Positions 17,806 to 28,888 are shown, counted from the stretch's first letter. The stretch is 35,681 nt of DNA from Candidatus Bathyarchaeota archaeon (GCA_016930055.1 JAFGHP010000057.1:1-35681), one strand, 5' to 3'. Program-made: numbers and translations. Notes: generated by a model not told the origin, from the sequence alone.

Positions 17806-20670
17806 TTGTCTGAGGTTAATGTATTCAAGTCCCTATGCCGACCAGTTCAACGTCTTTTAGATGAAAGAGGATTCAATGAACCAACAGAACCTCAGAAGAG
17901 AATTATTCCTCTTATTCTTGAAGGTAAAAATGTTTTATTAATCTCAGCAACTGCTACTGGGAAAACTGAGGCTGCAATGCTTCCAATTATGGATAGATTT
18001 TTAATGTCCCCAGAAAAGATTACAGGGATTAGTATTCTATACATTACACCTTTGAGAGCTCTAAATAGGGATATATTGGATAGAATGACCTATTGGTGTA
18101 ATAGACTTGATATTAAATTAGGTATAAGGCATGGTGATACTGGAACAAAGGAGCGGAATTGGCAACGCATCAGTCCACCTAATATGTTAATTACTACTCC
18201 TGAGACTTTACAAGCAATTATACTTGGTAGAACCTTAAAACAATATCTTCGTAGTGTAAGATGGATAATAATAGACGAAATTCATGAGTTAGCTGATAAT
18301 AAACGTGGTAGCCAACTGAGCTTAGCTTTAGAACGGATAAGAGAATTAGCTAATAACCCTCCTCAAATGATTGGTTTAAGTGCAACAATTGGTAGTCCCG
18401 AAAAAGTTGCTAACTTCTTAGTTGGAGTAGGACGTCCAGTAGAAATTATTCAGATTTCTGCTCTTCGTGAAACAATGTTTGAAATTATTTTACCTGAGCC
18501 AGATATCCAAGACTATGAAATTGCTACTCAATTATTTACTCATCCAGAAGTTTCAGCTCGATTAAAAGCTATGAGAAATTTAATAGAGGAACATAAAACA
18601 ACTCTAATTTTTACTAATACAAGATCAACAAGTGAGGTTTTAACTAGTCGATTTAATCTTTGGAACACGAATTTCCCACTTAGTATTCATCATGGAAGTT
18701 TAGCTAAAACAAGCCGGATAGCTACTGAACAAGGATTAAAAAGTGGTGAATTAAGAACAGTAATATGCACTAGTAGCCTAGAACTGGGTATTGACATTGG
18801 GAATATTGATTTAGTTATTCAATATAATAGTCCAAGGCAAGTTACTCGACTCTTACAGAGAGTAGGTAGAAGTGGGCATCGGTTAGGAAGAGTGTCGAAA
18901 GGTATAATTGTCAGTTTAAACAGTGATGATGCCTTTGAATCTATGGTAATATGTCGTAGATCCCTAGACGAGATAATGGAGCCTTTAAGGATCCCGGATA
19001 AACCATATGATGTTTTAGTGAATCAAATAACTGCTGAGCTTTTACAGAGAGGTCGAATCTATTTCCTACAGGTTCTTAATTTATTTAAAAATGCATATCC
19101 TTATGCTAATCTTACTATTGATGATATTAAACTTGTAGCAAACTACATGCATGATAGATATCCTCGTCTAGCCTGGGTTAATCCTGAGGATGAAGTCATC
19201 CTCCGTCCAAGAGGAACTCGTAAGACAATCTACAATTATTTCTTCAACAATCTTAGTATGATACCAGACGAAAAAGATTATCTTGTATTAGATGGAAAGG
19301 ATGATAGCCCTGTAGGTATTTTACAGGAAGCATTTGTAGCTGAATATGCAAAACCTGGTGTTAAATTTACTTTAAGAGGTAGTGTTTGGCGTATTTTAAA
19401 TATATATAATGATAAAATATATGTTAAAGCTGAAGATGACCCAACAGGAGCTATACCAAGTTGGATTGGAGAAGAGATACCAGTACCATATGAAGTAGCT
19501 CAAGAAGTTGGTGAAATTAAGGCAAATATAGAGTCTAAATTAATTTCTGGTTTTTCTCCGCAACAAATTTCTGAAATGCTTTCAGAAAAGTACCCTGCTA
19601 AACCCGAGACTATAATGAAAGCGATGAAAGGAATTGTCGAACAGAATGATTCAGGTTTTCCTGTTCCCACAAATAAACGAATAATTCTAGAAAATTGGGA
19701 GGATAATGTGTTAATTCACGCAAACTTTGGTACTCTAGTAAATCGTACTTTAGCTAGGTTAATTGGGTATGTCCTTAGTGAAGAAATAGGTTATCCTGTA
19801 GGTGTCCAACAGGAAACTTATATGATCTCAACACAGACTGTTGGAGAAGTTGATGGAAGATATATTTTAAAAATGTTAAAAACTCTAAGCAAATCTGATT
19901 TAGAAACAAAGTGTATTGAAGCAGTTTCTAAGACAGGTATGTTTAAAAGAAGGCTAATTAATGTAGCCAGAAAAGCAGGCGCTCTTAGTAAGTTTGCTGA
20001 CTTTAGCAATGTAACCTTGGGTAGATTAATAAAAAGCTTCGAAAATACTGCAATTTACGAAGAAGCTTTGAAAGACACAATAAGGTTAGATATGGATATT
20101 AAGCAGACAATTACAGTTTTAAATGAAATATCATCTGGAAATTATGAAGTTATTTTGTCAGAATCCGATGAACTTTCTCCTTTAGGAAAAATTGGTGTTG
20201 AAAGCATTAGTATGAAAACCGACATTATTCCCCCAGATAGAATAGATAGAATAATTTTAGAATCTGCAAAGGTTCGTCTATATAGTGAAACAAGGGTATT
20301 AGCATGTCATGGAAAAAACGATTGGTTAGATGATAAAAGGATTAAAGATCTAGAAGAAGTGCTAATTTGTCCGATCTGTGGTTCTAAAGAAATTGGTATC
20401 TATGATAGAAGCATTGAAGAAGTACAAGAAATGCAATATCTCGAGAAGAGCCGTAGTAAAAAAGAACGCCCTAAATGGTGGGATAGAGGCAAAGACATTA
20501 GTAAGCTGGTATCAATTTATGGACGACGTGCAGCAATAATTGGTGCTGCAAAACGAGTTGATTTAACCACAGCTTGGGATATATTAGCTGAAACTGAGGG
20601 AGAATCAGACGAATTCTTTACTCATATAATTGAAGCTGAACGAGAATCTTTAAAGAAAAGATTCATATGA
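17806..20670 (+). CDS. Lhr-like SF2 helicase
   Basis: Walker A ATATGKT, DEIHEL, GLSATIG, ELGIDIGNIDLVIQYNSPRQVTRLLQRVGRSGHR; TTG start. Confidence 0.9.
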   Translation: MSEVNVFKSLCRPVQRLLDERGFNEPTEPQKRIIPLILEGKNVLLISATATGKTEAAMLPIMDRFLMSPEKITGISILYITPLRALNRDILDRMTYWCNRLDIKLGIRHGDTGTKERNWQRISPPNMLITTPETLQAIILGRTLKQYLRSVRWIIIDEIHELADNKRGSQLSLALERIRELANNPPQMIGLSATIGSPEKVANFLVGVGRPVEIIQISALRETMFEIILPEPDIQDYEIATQLFTHPEVSARLKAMRNLIEEHKTTLIFTNTRSTSEVLTSRFNLWNTNFPLSIHHGSLAKTSRIATEQGLKSGELRTVICTSSLELGIDIGNIDLVIQYNSPRQVTRLLQRVGRSGHRLGRVSKGIIVSLNSDDAFESMVICRRSLDEIMEPLRIPDKPYDVLVNQITAELLQRGRIYFLQVLNLFKNAYPYANLTIDDIKLVANYMHDRYPRLAWVNPEDEVILRPRGTRKTIYNYFFNNLSMIPDEKDYLVLDGKDDSPVGILQEAFVAEYAKPGVKFTLRGSVWRILNIYNDKIYVKAEDDPTGAIPSWIGEEIPVPYEVAQEVGEIKANIESKLISGFSPQQISEMLSEKYPAKPETIMKAMKGIVEQNDSGFPVPTNKRIILENWEDNVLIHANFGTLVNRTLARLIGYVLSEEIGYPVGVQQETYMISTQTVGEVDGRYILKMLKTLSKSDLETKCIEAVSKTGMFKRRLINVARKAGALSKFADFSNVTLGRLIKSFENTAIYEEALKDTIRLDMDIKQTITVLNEISSGNYEVILSESDELSPLGKIGVESISMKTDIIPPDRIDRIILESAKVRLYSETRVLACHGKNDWLDDKRIKDLEEVLICPICGSKEIGIYDRSIEEVQEMQYLEKSRSKKERPKWWDRGKDISKLVSIYGRRAAIIGAAKRVDLTTAWDILAETEGESDEFFTHIIEAERESLKKRFI

Positions 20671-20713
20671 TTTTATTAAATCACTTTAATACTTTGTATA
20701 TGCAAGTAAATTT

Positions 20714-21379
20714 ATGAAACTTATTGGAATGCTTACAATTGGACAAACACCGAGAAATGATATTCTTTCAAGTATAGAAAGTGTATTAGATAAAGATATT
20801 AAAGTAATAGAAGCAGGTGCATTAGATGACTTTACGACTAATCAGATTCAAGATTATGAGAAACATCCTGACGACTATATTCTAGTAACAAAAATCAAAA
20901 ATGGCAAAGAAGTAAAACTACCTAAAAGAATTTTAATACCTTTATTGCAGAAAAAAATTCATGAATTAAATGCAGTAGGTGTAAATGTAATTGTCATAAT
21001 GTGTACTGGTAAATTTCCACCATTTATATCAAATTGTCCTGTTGTTACTCCCTCAGAAATTTTACATGGAGTTATTGAAGGCGTTTTAAAGAAAGGAAGA
21101 TTAGGAGTAATATATCCCACTCATGAACAAGTCACATTTCTAGAATCAGAATTTAGTAGAGAGGGTATAAGCCTTTATGGAGATTGGTATTCACCTTATC
21201 TCAATGATGGATCCCTAAATTCTTTAATTCAAAGACTACTAAAAGAAAACCTGGAATTAGTTTTTTTAAATTGTTTTGGATTCGATAAAGAACTAAAAGA
21301 TATTATTTATAAGAATTTAGGAATACCTGTTATACAAGCAAATACTCTTATTGCGAGAATACTTAACGAATTGGTTTAG
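20714..21379 (+). CDS. AroM family protein
   Basis: MKLIGMLTIGQTPRNDILSSIE and VIEAGALDDFT are characteristic of AroM. Confidence 0.88.
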   Translation: MKLIGMLTIGQTPRNDILSSIESVLDKDIKVIEAGALDDFTTNQIQDYEKHPDDYILVTKIKNGKEVKLPKRILIPLLQKKIHELNAVGVNVIVIMCTGKFPPFISNCPVVTPSEILHGVIEGVLKKGRLGVIYPTHEQVTFLESEFSREGISLYGDWYSPYLNDGSLNSLIQRLLKENLELVFLNCFGFDKELKDIIYKNLGIPVIQANTLIARILNELV

Positions 21380-22103
21380 ATGTTTTATCATCATCAAATT
21401 CTGGAAGTTGATCTCCAGGAATTGGCCCTTTCTCCTCCTCCTCATTAATTAATAATTCATTTTTTATAGCAATTTTTGGTAAGTTTCTCTTTTCTTTAAG
21501 ATTTTTTGCTACTAAATATATTTCTGCACTGCTTTTCCTGCTAGCTTTAGGTTTTACTATATGGACTTTCTCAAATATATTACGGATATCTTTAATATAT
21601 GAATCATGTTCTGGACCCATGAAAACTTTAACAATCATCCATCCATCTTTTTTTAGAATTTTGTCTGCGATCATTAATGCTATTCTAGCTAAGTATATTT
21701 GTTTAATATCATCTAGCTCCCAAATACCAGTGACATTTGGTGCCATATCGCTGAGAATTAAATCTGCTTTTCCTTCAAATTTTGCGATAATTTCATTTTG
21801 TATTTCAGGATCAGTTACATCACCTTGAATAGTCTCAACATTTTCAGAATCTAGTGGGTCAATCTCTTTTAAATCAACTCCTAACACTAGGCCTTCTCCT
21901 TTAATTGATTCAGAAGCTACTTGTAACCATCCCCCTGGTGCGGCACCTAAGTCAAGAACCTTTTTAGCATTCTTAAAGAACTGGTACTCTTTGTCAAGTT
22001 GTTTAAGTTTGTAGCTAGCTCTACTTCTATAGCCTTCTTCCTTAGCTTTCTGGTAATAGTATTCAGTTTTTCGCTCATGAATCCATCTTGGCATCTTATT
22101 CAC
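21363..22103 (-). CDS. rlmE: FtsJ/RlmE-family rRNA 2'-O-ribose methyltransferase
   Basis: YRSRASYKLKQLDKEYQFF, VLDLGAAPGGWLQVAS, LILSDMAPNVTG; convergent 17-nt overlap with AroM gene. Confidence 0.94.
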   Translation of the reverse strand: MNKMPRWIHERKTEYYYQKAKEEGYRSRASYKLKQLDKEYQFFKNAKKVLDLGAAPGGWLQVASESIKGEGLVLGVDLKEIDPLDSENVETIQGDVTDPEIQNEIIAKFEGKADLILSDMAPNVTGIWELDDIKQIYLARIALMIADKILKKDGWMIVKVFMGPEHDSYIKDIRNIFEKVHIVKPKASRKSSAEIYLVAKNLKEKRNLPKIAIKNELLINEEEEKGPIPGDQLPEFDDDKTSKPIR

Positions 22104-22117
22104 AAGTTCCGATTTTA

Positions 22118-23368
22118 TTATACCTTAAGAATGTTTTCTAATTCTAAGATATTTGCGTTTGTTTTAATTCCTCTTTCATTAAAATGTGTTCTAACCGCTT
22201 CAAATCCAGAATCTTTTATTTTTTCAATAAATTTCTCTAACGAAGTCGAAGACTGGTTTATTTTAGAGCAGATTTCATCTATATTATAAAAAGTTATGGG
22301 TGCATTAACTTCTTCCTTTAATGAATGTAAAAGTCTAGCAAGTCTCGGGTCACAGTAAATATTACTATTAGAATAATGTTTTTGGATTTCTTCTAGAAAA
22401 CATGAATCAGATAATTCACCTAACCACATTGGACCTCCAACCATCATTTTATTTCCACATACATTGCATTTCCTAGATATTTTGAGGTAAGGTCCTTTCA
22501 TAATTTCTCTATGTAAGCATTTTTGACAGTGGACAATATATCCTAATTCAGAAATAGTAGAATCTGCATTTTTTGCACCATATTTCATAGATAAATTTAC
22601 CCTCCCATAATGGTCTATATAGTAACTTAAAACGGGTCTAGCACTCATCTCATGAATTGCTGCAGATTTTACTGATGCACCTATAATTAATCTAAGAGCA
22701 ACTTCATGCGAGTATGATACTTTTAATGGTTTTCCTCCATACTTTCTTAAACATGCAAGAGGACTTACTCCACAAAGTGGAGCCATATCGGTTGCTGTTA
22801 AAGCAATTAAACCCTCGTCTTTAATGCTTCTAATAGCAGAATCTAAAAAAGGAGTAGGAGAACCATATGGGTCAACATCTATGTAATCAAATCGATTCAT
22901 TGGATTACTATGTATATTCATTAATAGATTAGCGTCCATTAATCTTACACGAATTTTTTCTCTTACATTATTTCTATTTATATTCTCAACTGCTAGATTA
23001 ACAGCACTTGGATTTAGGTCGCCCATTACAATATTTTCTGCTTTCGCTTCCAAAGCTAAACGGACTCCCCGTACACCGCTACCACACATTGGTTCACAAA
23101 TTTTTATTGGTTTAGATATCTTGTTTTTTAAATATTGAAGACTTAATACTGCTGTGTCTCTGTTTAACCTCATATTTGGATTATAAAATACGGCTGCACG
23201 ACTTCTTAAATGATCAATTGGTTCATTATTTTTTTGTATAAGTTTCGGAACTAGTATTCTTGCATTACCTTCAGAGACCTCTTCTATAGGAAACCAGAAA
23301 CTCATTATAGTCATTAAGGTGTTAAAGAATTTAATCTTTCTTTTTAGTATCCATTTTAATTTTAACAA
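22118..23368 (-). CDS. trm1: tRNA (guanine26-N2)-dimethyltransferase
   Basis: VFYNPNMRLNRDTAVLSL, CEPMCGSGVRGVRLA, DYIDVDPYGSP, TATDMAPLCG. Confidence 0.94.
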   Translation of the reverse strand: MLKLKWILKRKIKFFNTLMTIMSFWFPIEEVSEGNARILVPKLIQKNNEPIDHLRSRAAVFYNPNMRLNRDTAVLSLQYLKNKISKPIKICEPMCGSGVRGVRLALEAKAENIVMGDLNPSAVNLAVENINRNNVREKIRVRLMDANLLMNIHSNPMNRFDYIDVDPYGSPTPFLDSAIRSIKDEGLIALTATDMAPLCGVSPLACLRKYGGKPLKVSYSHEVALRLIIGASVKSAAIHEMSARPVLSYYIDHYGRVNLSMKYGAKNADSTISELGYIVHCQKCLHREIMKGPYLKISRKCNVCGNKMMVGGPMWLGELSDSCFLEEIQKHYSNSNIYCDPRLARLLHSLKEEVNAPITFYNIDEICSKINQSSTSLEKFIEKIKDSGFEAVRTHFNERGIKTNANILELENILKV

Positions 23369-23506
23369 ATTTTAATTAAGTAAAAATCTGGAATTTACTA
23401 TTTTTAAAAATTTAATGCTTTATTAGTAATCTATTTTATTGACTTATAAAATAAATAATTAAGTTAAAATTATTTTATTACTTTTTGCCAAATGATGAAG
23501 GTCTAG

Positions 23507-24157
23507 CTAACGATATCTTTCAATACGTTTTAAAGCTATTTTAATATTATTTTCAGCTTCTTCGTAAACTGGAGCTCCATGACCCGCTAATATAATATCT
23601 ACTTTAAGTACTGAAAGTTTTCTAATTGAATTAATTAGTTGTTTGTAACTTCCTGATTCTCCCATAAAAGTACCAAAGTTGCCTTCAGGAAAAACCGTGT
23701 CTCCACTGAATAATATTTTCTCTTCTTTAGCATAAAGGCACATCCCTCCTTCTGTGTGCCCTGGCGTCCAAATTACCTCTAAAGGCCACAATTCTGTTTG
23801 AATTATATCACCTTCTTCGACTTTAACTAATGTGTCACCGAGATAAGTAGCAATATATTTTGTGTCTTCTAGATGAACATAGATTTTAGGTTTTGCTTTT
23901 TCTAATATTAAAAAAACACCTGATGCGTGATCGTGATGTGCGTGAGTAATTATGACTTTATCTACATTCTGAGGTTTTATGCCAATTTCCGTAAGTTGTG
24001 GCCATACTGGATTCATCCAGTTACCTACACCGGTATCAATTATTGTTGCTTTCTCTTTACCTATAACATAAATATTGCTACAAAGTCCTTCTCCATATAT
24101 CATATGGACTTGTTTTAGTTTTGGGTGTTGATCCCCAAGATTAAATATTTTAGGCAA
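23507..24157 (-). CDS. MBL-fold metallohydrolase
   Basis: IITHAHHDHASG, WTPGHTEGGMCLY, FSGDTVF. Confidence 0.93.
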   Translation of the reverse strand: MPKIFNLGDQHPKLKQVHMIYGEGLCSNIYVIGKEKATIIDTGVGNWMNPVWPQLTEIGIKPQNVDKVIITHAHHDHASGVFLILEKAKPKIYVHLEDTKYIATYLGDTLVKVEEGDIIQTELWPLEVIWTPGHTEGGMCLYAKEEKILFSGDTVFPEGNFGTFMGESGSYKQLINSIRKLSVLKVDIILAGHGAPVYEEAENNIKIALKRIERYR

Positions 24158-24198
24158 ACTTATCTCTACCTCTAAAGTAAAAGTAGGTTAAAAACGTT

Positions 24199-24861
24199 CT
24201 AGCTTTCTTTTATTAAATGTAATTTTAGAACTAGAAAATTATCTTCATAGTCATAATCTATAGCATCTAAAATGAATCCTTTTGGTATTTCGTATGTTTT
24301 ATTGAAGTTTTTATCTATGTTGCTTTGAAGTAAAATTTTTGTTTCTTCTGTTTCTATAAATAATGTTCTTTTTATTTTTTCTGGGAGTTCAGTGGTTATA
24401 ATGTATTCAACTGAAGCGATACTCTCTCCACTTTGAGTTTTGCCTTCTTGTATTGTCATAGTACTTTCTTCAACATTATGATTAGGTTTTAAATGCGTGT
24501 GAATATACCATGGTAATAAGCTTGCTAATATTACTATACTAAAAAAAATAAAACTGTATAAACTAGCGATACCTGTATTCACGTTACCAATTATGAAAGG
24601 GAATATTATAGTAACTGTTTCAACTGGTAGGCCTGCAACAATCGATGAAGCCATTAATGATAATCCTAATAAAATAAATAGGATTCCCGTCGCTAAAATT
24701 ATTCTTTTTTGGTGTCTCTTTTCTTCAACCTGTTGTTCAAGGCAATCTAAACACATTTGAGCATCTTCATCATAACAGTCCAAGCATACTTTACATCCAC
24801 ATTTTGGGCAAATTATATTTGCATTATCTCCCCCACATACTGGGCAATCGTTGTTTTTCAT
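24199..24861 (-). CDS. Membrane protein with N-terminal zinc-finger-like module
   Basis: Start set at MKNNDCPVCGGDNANIICPKCGCKVCLDCYDEDAQMCLDC, preceded by GGTGA; followed by TM segments. Confidence 0.75.
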   Translation of the reverse strand: MKNNDCPVCGGDNANIICPKCGCKVCLDCYDEDAQMCLDCLEQQVEEKRHQKRIILATGILFILLGLSLMASSIVAGLPVETVTIIFPFIIGNVNTGIASLYSFIFFSIVILASLLPWYIHTHLKPNHNVEESTMTIQEGKTQSGESIASVEYIITTELPEKIKRTLFIETEETKILLQSNIDKNFNKTYEIPKGFILDAIDYDYEDNFLVLKLHLIKES

Positions 24862-24865
24862 TAAG

Positions 24866-25108
24866 TCACCACTTGATAATGCCAGCAAATGTCGCAACAA
24901 ATATTATGCTTGTTATTATAACTCCTATAGTTAGAGCAAAAAGAATTAGTTTACGACTATCATTAATTTTTTTTACTGTTTTACTTAAAAAACCAATCTT
25001 TGAATGTTCTACCTCTATTTTTTCTTTGCGTAAACTAAGATATACCATTATTGCACCTAGCCATGCTACAAGAAAACCGACACCAAAGAGGACACCTGAG
25101 AAGCTCAT
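24866..25108 (-). CDS. Small two-TM membrane protein
   Basis: 80 aa; ends a few nt before the zinc-finger membrane protein start. Confidence 0.7.
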   Translation of the reverse strand: MSFSGVLFGVGFLVAWLGAIMVYLSLRKEKIEVEHSKIGFLSKTVKKINDSRKLILFALTIGVIITSIIFVATFAGIIKW

Positions 25109-25151
25109 GTAAGTCTCCTCAAGAAAGTTATGAGGAACATCTTAAACCTTT

Positions 25152-25841
25152 CTAGATCCTCCATAGTGAAGCTTTTCCTAAATATTCGCTGACCTCCCAT
25201 TCTTTCACAGTAACATTGTCTACATCAACAATAAAGATTGAGTGTAATCGTGCATTTCTAATTTCTTCTAGGGTTACTGGAGGATGTGTATAGTATAAGT
25301 CGCAAAGTTTTTTAATAGCTAAAATTTCCTCATCGGTTCTGAATCTTGGTGGTTTTGTCAAGCATGGTGGTATTTGTAGAATATAATATGGTGGTGTGCC
25401 TAAAACAAATTTACTTGAATATCCACTATATCTTACTATTTTACTCGCTACTCTTGCTTTCAAATAATAAAGAGGATCAACTGCATTTTCTGGCGGTACA
25501 AAACCAGTTTCTAATTCAACCATGAGCGTTCCTAGACCTTTTTCAGCTGCAACATCTACCGAGATCCCATTCACACCTTCTTCAATTTTAACATTAAATC
25601 CTGATTCAATAAGGTGTGCTGCACAGATTAACTCCATTACAGAATGATTAATTTTAATCCTATTCTCTTTGTGTTTCTTCTCTAGATCATTACGTAATTC
25701 AATAATTTTAGATATATATTGAGAATCAATTGATTTCAAAATTTTTTGTACAACTGAGTCTATATCTTTCATAAATACTTCTGTTGCGTCTTTAGAACCC
25801 ATCTTAGCACGCTTGCCTTTATTCTCATCATATGAGAACAA
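25152..25841 (-). CDS. hypothetical protein, possible PD-(D/E)XK-like fold
   Basis: 229 aa; MELICAAHLIESGFNV...ISVDVAAEKGLGTLMVELETG arrangement of acidic residues. Confidence 0.65.
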   Translation of the reverse strand: MFSYDENKGKRAKMGSKDATEVFMKDIDSVVQKILKSIDSQYISKIIELRNDLEKKHKENRIKINHSVMELICAAHLIESGFNVKIEEGVNGISVDVAAEKGLGTLMVELETGFVPPENAVDPLYYLKARVASKIVRYSGYSSKFVLGTPPYYILQIPPCLTKPPRFRTDEEILAIKKLCDLYYTHPPVTLEEIRNARLHSIFIVDVDNVTVKEWEVSEYLGKASLWRI

Positions 25842-25910
25842 CTAATAAAAATAATCGGTTGCTATTATAAAATTTTAATAAAAATCATTAAAATTGGATA
25901 AATTATTCAA

Positions 25911-26333
25911 TTATTTTGTGACCATTATTTTTTTTGGAAATCCATAACTTTCAATGAATAAACAATTACTTACTTTGTAAAGATGGCTTTTACATTTACA
26001 ATCTGAGCATCCAAAACCATTTATTGGTACACCTACTTTGGATATTTCTTCAGAAATTAAGCACTCCAACTTCTCTACAGATTCTTTAATAAATACAGAA
26101 TCTAAGTTAACATTCGGTGATTTTAAAAGATAATCTATATGCCAATGTGTTACTGTAGTCTTATTTTTGTTTGTTTTTATATGCCTTTTTACTCTAGGTT
26201 CAATTCCGTTCATAGCAGATCCAACATAAATGTAGGTTCCTTTTTCAATGAGTTTTTTACCTAATGCTCCAATGGTTATTTCTATATCTTGTAAAACTTG
26301 AATACATAAACAATAGGTTCCTGGTTTACTCAT
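25911..26333 (-). CDS. DUF123-type GIY-YIG domain protein
   Basis: PGTYCLCIQV...KGTYIYVGSAMNGIEPRVKRHI...THWHIDYLL. Confidence 0.88.
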   Translation of the reverse strand: MSKPGTYCLCIQVLQDIEITIGALGKKLIEKGTYIYVGSAMNGIEPRVKRHIKTNKNKTTVTHWHIDYLLKSPNVNLDSVFIKESVEKLECLISEEISKVGVPINGFGCSDCKCKSHLYKVSNCLFIESYGFPKKIMVTK

Positions 26334-26420
26334 CTTAGTATATTGATTTGTATAGTTATAAATAAGGGCAAGTGAAAATATCCTTTAACTTCTTATTCTT
26401 ATAATGTAATTATTCATAGA

Positions 26421-27602
26421 TTGAAAATGGGCCTAAAACTGAGGGACGAGTTTCCTTTATGTAAAAAGTATATTTATTTTGATTGTGCTGCACAAGGTGC
26501 AATGCCTCTTACGACAATAAAAACAATTCAAGAATATGAAATGGATTTAGTAGCTTTGTATAAAGCAGAAACACCTTGGAAAGATTCGTTGAAAAAATGG
26601 GAAGAAAAACGATCTAATTCTAAGAAATTATTTGCAGAGATTATTGGGTGTCAATCTGAAGAAGTTGCTTTTGTTAGTAATGCTACTAATGGGTTAAACA
26701 CAATTTTTGGTATGATTCCAATCAAGAGAGGACAGAATGTTGTAACAACTGATATGGAATTTCCTATGTGCAATGCATTAGTAAATAGTCAAAGACGTAA
26801 AGGTGCTGAACCACGTTTTATTAAGAGTAAAGATGGTATAGTAACTCTTGAACAATTTGAGAAAACCGTAGACGATAAAACTGCAGTTGTTATGGTGGAT
26901 CATCCTACTTGGTTTAATGGCTACACTTATGATTTGAAAGCTCTAAGTGAATTAGCTCACAATCACGGTGCTAAACTTGTAATTGATGTTACACAAGGTG
27001 TTGGAAGCATTAATTGGGAAGCTAAAAAATGGGGTGTAGATTTTGCAGCTACTAGTACTTATAAATGGCTTATGGGTGGACCTTATTCTCAATCTGCTGG
27101 CTTTATGTATGCTAATAAAGAATATTTCGATGACTATCTACCTCCTGTTGTAAGTGCCTCAGCATATGAATTAACCCCTAATAAACAATCAAAAAACTCT
27201 GTATATTTCACCTATAATGTCAAATCTAAAAAAGGAATTAACCGATTTGAAGTTTATAACCGTTCAGAAATCGCTTACGTAGCTGTTGAAAATTCAATGA
27301 AGCTTATTTTGAGTCATGGAAAGAAAGAAGTTGAGAGACAAGTTAAGGATGTAGATAATGCTATAGTTAATGGTGCCTTAGAAGCTGGTTATGTTTTAGG
27401 TACTCCTGAAGATGAGTCTCAAAGAATGTATGTAAGTCTTAAAGTACCTGAACCTGAAAAAATTCCAGGTAAACTCTATGAACATGGAGTTATAGCGAGT
27501 TATCGTGTTGGCGGTCTCCGAATTTCTCCGCATTTTTATAATACTGTTGATGAAGCTGAGAAGTTTATCTCTATTCTGAAAAAGGTAGCTCCTATTAACT
27601 AA
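26421..27602 (+). CDS. Class V aminotransferase / cysteine desulfurase-like PLP enzyme
   Basis: YFDCAAQGAMPLTT, VIDVTQGVGS, ATSTYKWLMGGPYSQSAGFMY. Confidence 0.9.
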   Translation: MKMGLKLRDEFPLCKKYIYFDCAAQGAMPLTTIKTIQEYEMDLVALYKAETPWKDSLKKWEEKRSNSKKLFAEIIGCQSEEVAFVSNATNGLNTIFGMIPIKRGQNVVTTDMEFPMCNALVNSQRRKGAEPRFIKSKDGIVTLEQFEKTVDDKTAVVMVDHPTWFNGYTYDLKALSELAHNHGAKLVIDVTQGVGSINWEAKKWGVDFAATSTYKWLMGGPYSQSAGFMYANKEYFDDYLPPVVSASAYELTPNKQSKNSVYFTYNVKSKKGINRFEVYNRSEIAYVAVENSMKLILSHGKKEVERQVKDVDNAIVNGALEAGYVLGTPEDESQRMYVSLKVPEPEKIPGKLYEHGVIASYRVGGLRISPHFYNTVDEAEKFISILKKVAPIN

Positions 27603-27649
27603 ATACTTTTCAATCCTCTATACCTTCTTTTTTTGTTGGGTGGTTCTTA

Positions 27650-28888
27650 TTGAAGGTGCTTGTTGTTGGAAATGGTGCTCGTGAACATGCAATTGCTAAA
27701 AAACTCTATAATGATGGAGCTGAAATAGTTTCAGCAATGTCTAAACGTAATCCTGGGATAATCTCAATCTCAACCCGTTTCGAGATAATCAATATTAATG
27801 ACCCTTCAAATTATGAGAAGTTTAATTCTCTTGATTATGCAGTTATTGGTCCGGAAGATGTTTTAGCAAATGGTGTCTCCGATTTTCTAGAAAAAAAAGG
27901 TATTCCTGTTATTGGCCCAAGAAAAGCTTTAGCTCGTTTAGAATGGAGTAAAGGTTATGCAAGAGAACTTCTAACAAATTATAACATCCCAGGTAATCCC
28001 CAATATAAAATATGTAGAAATACTGATGATGTTAAAGAGTTTCTAAAACAACATACTGAAGTTGCAGTTAAACCAGACGTTCTAACTGGTGGGAAAGGTG
28101 TTAAACTTACAGGTGAACACCTGCACTCATACAATGATGTAGTAAATTATGCTGATGAATGTATAAGTCGTGATAGTCTAGTAGTTCTTGAAGAAAAACT
28201 AATTGGTAAAGAATTCACTCTTCAAGCTTTCGTAGATGGTAAACATGTTGAGGTAATGCCCATGGTTCGTGATTATAAACGGGCTTATGATGGTGATAAG
28301 GGTCCAAACACAGGTAGTATGGGAAGTTTCAGTTGCCCTAATCATCTCTTACCAGATATTCCAATTACTGCAGTTAAAAAAGGAGAAGAAATTATGAAAA
28401 AAACCATCGAGTCTCTGAATAAAAATGTTGGTGAATATAAAGGGTTTCTTTATGGAGGGTTCATGAATACTAGCAAAGGGGTATATTTGATCGAATATAA
28501 TGTTAGGCTCGGAGATCCTGAAGCAATTAATGTCTTATCGATATTGAATACACCTTTCACAAAACTAACTGAAGAAATTATTGATGGAAGATTATCTAAA
28601 CCTCATTTCAAAAATGAAGCAACTGTATGTGTATATCTTGTACCCGAAGGATATCCTTTGAACCCTAAAAAAGATCACACAATCAGTATTAAGGAACCAG
28701 CCTCATCAGAACTTTATTTCGCTTCAGTCTATACAGAAAATGGACTAATTAAAACTACAAGCAGTAGAGCAATAGCACTTTTGGCTAAAGGAGAATCCGT
28801 AAAATCTGCACGTAAACTAGTTTATTCTGATGTTAACAAAATTTCTGGCGACTTATTTTATAGAAGTGATATAGCTGCGGATTTCTAA
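27650..28888 (+). CDS. purD: Phosphoribosylamine--glycine ligase
   Basis: KVLVVGNGAREHAIAKKL, KPDVLTGGKGV, EYNVRLGDPEA; TTG start. Confidence 0.93.
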   Translation: MKVLVVGNGAREHAIAKKLYNDGAEIVSAMSKRNPGIISISTRFEIININDPSNYEKFNSLDYAVIGPEDVLANGVSDFLEKKGIPVIGPRKALARLEWSKGYARELLTNYNIPGNPQYKICRNTDDVKEFLKQHTEVAVKPDVLTGGKGVKLTGEHLHSYNDVVNYADECISRDSLVVLEEKLIGKEFTLQAFVDGKHVEVMPMVRDYKRAYDGDKGPNTGSMGSFSCPNHLLPDIPITAVKKGEEIMKKTIESLNKNVGEYKGFLYGGFMNTSKGVYLIEYNVRLGDPEAINVLSILNTPFTKLTEEIIDGRLSKPHFKNEATVCVYLVPEGYPLNPKKDHTISIKEPASSELYFASVYTENGLIKTTSSRAIALLAKGESVKSARKLVYSDVNKISGDLFYRSDIAADF

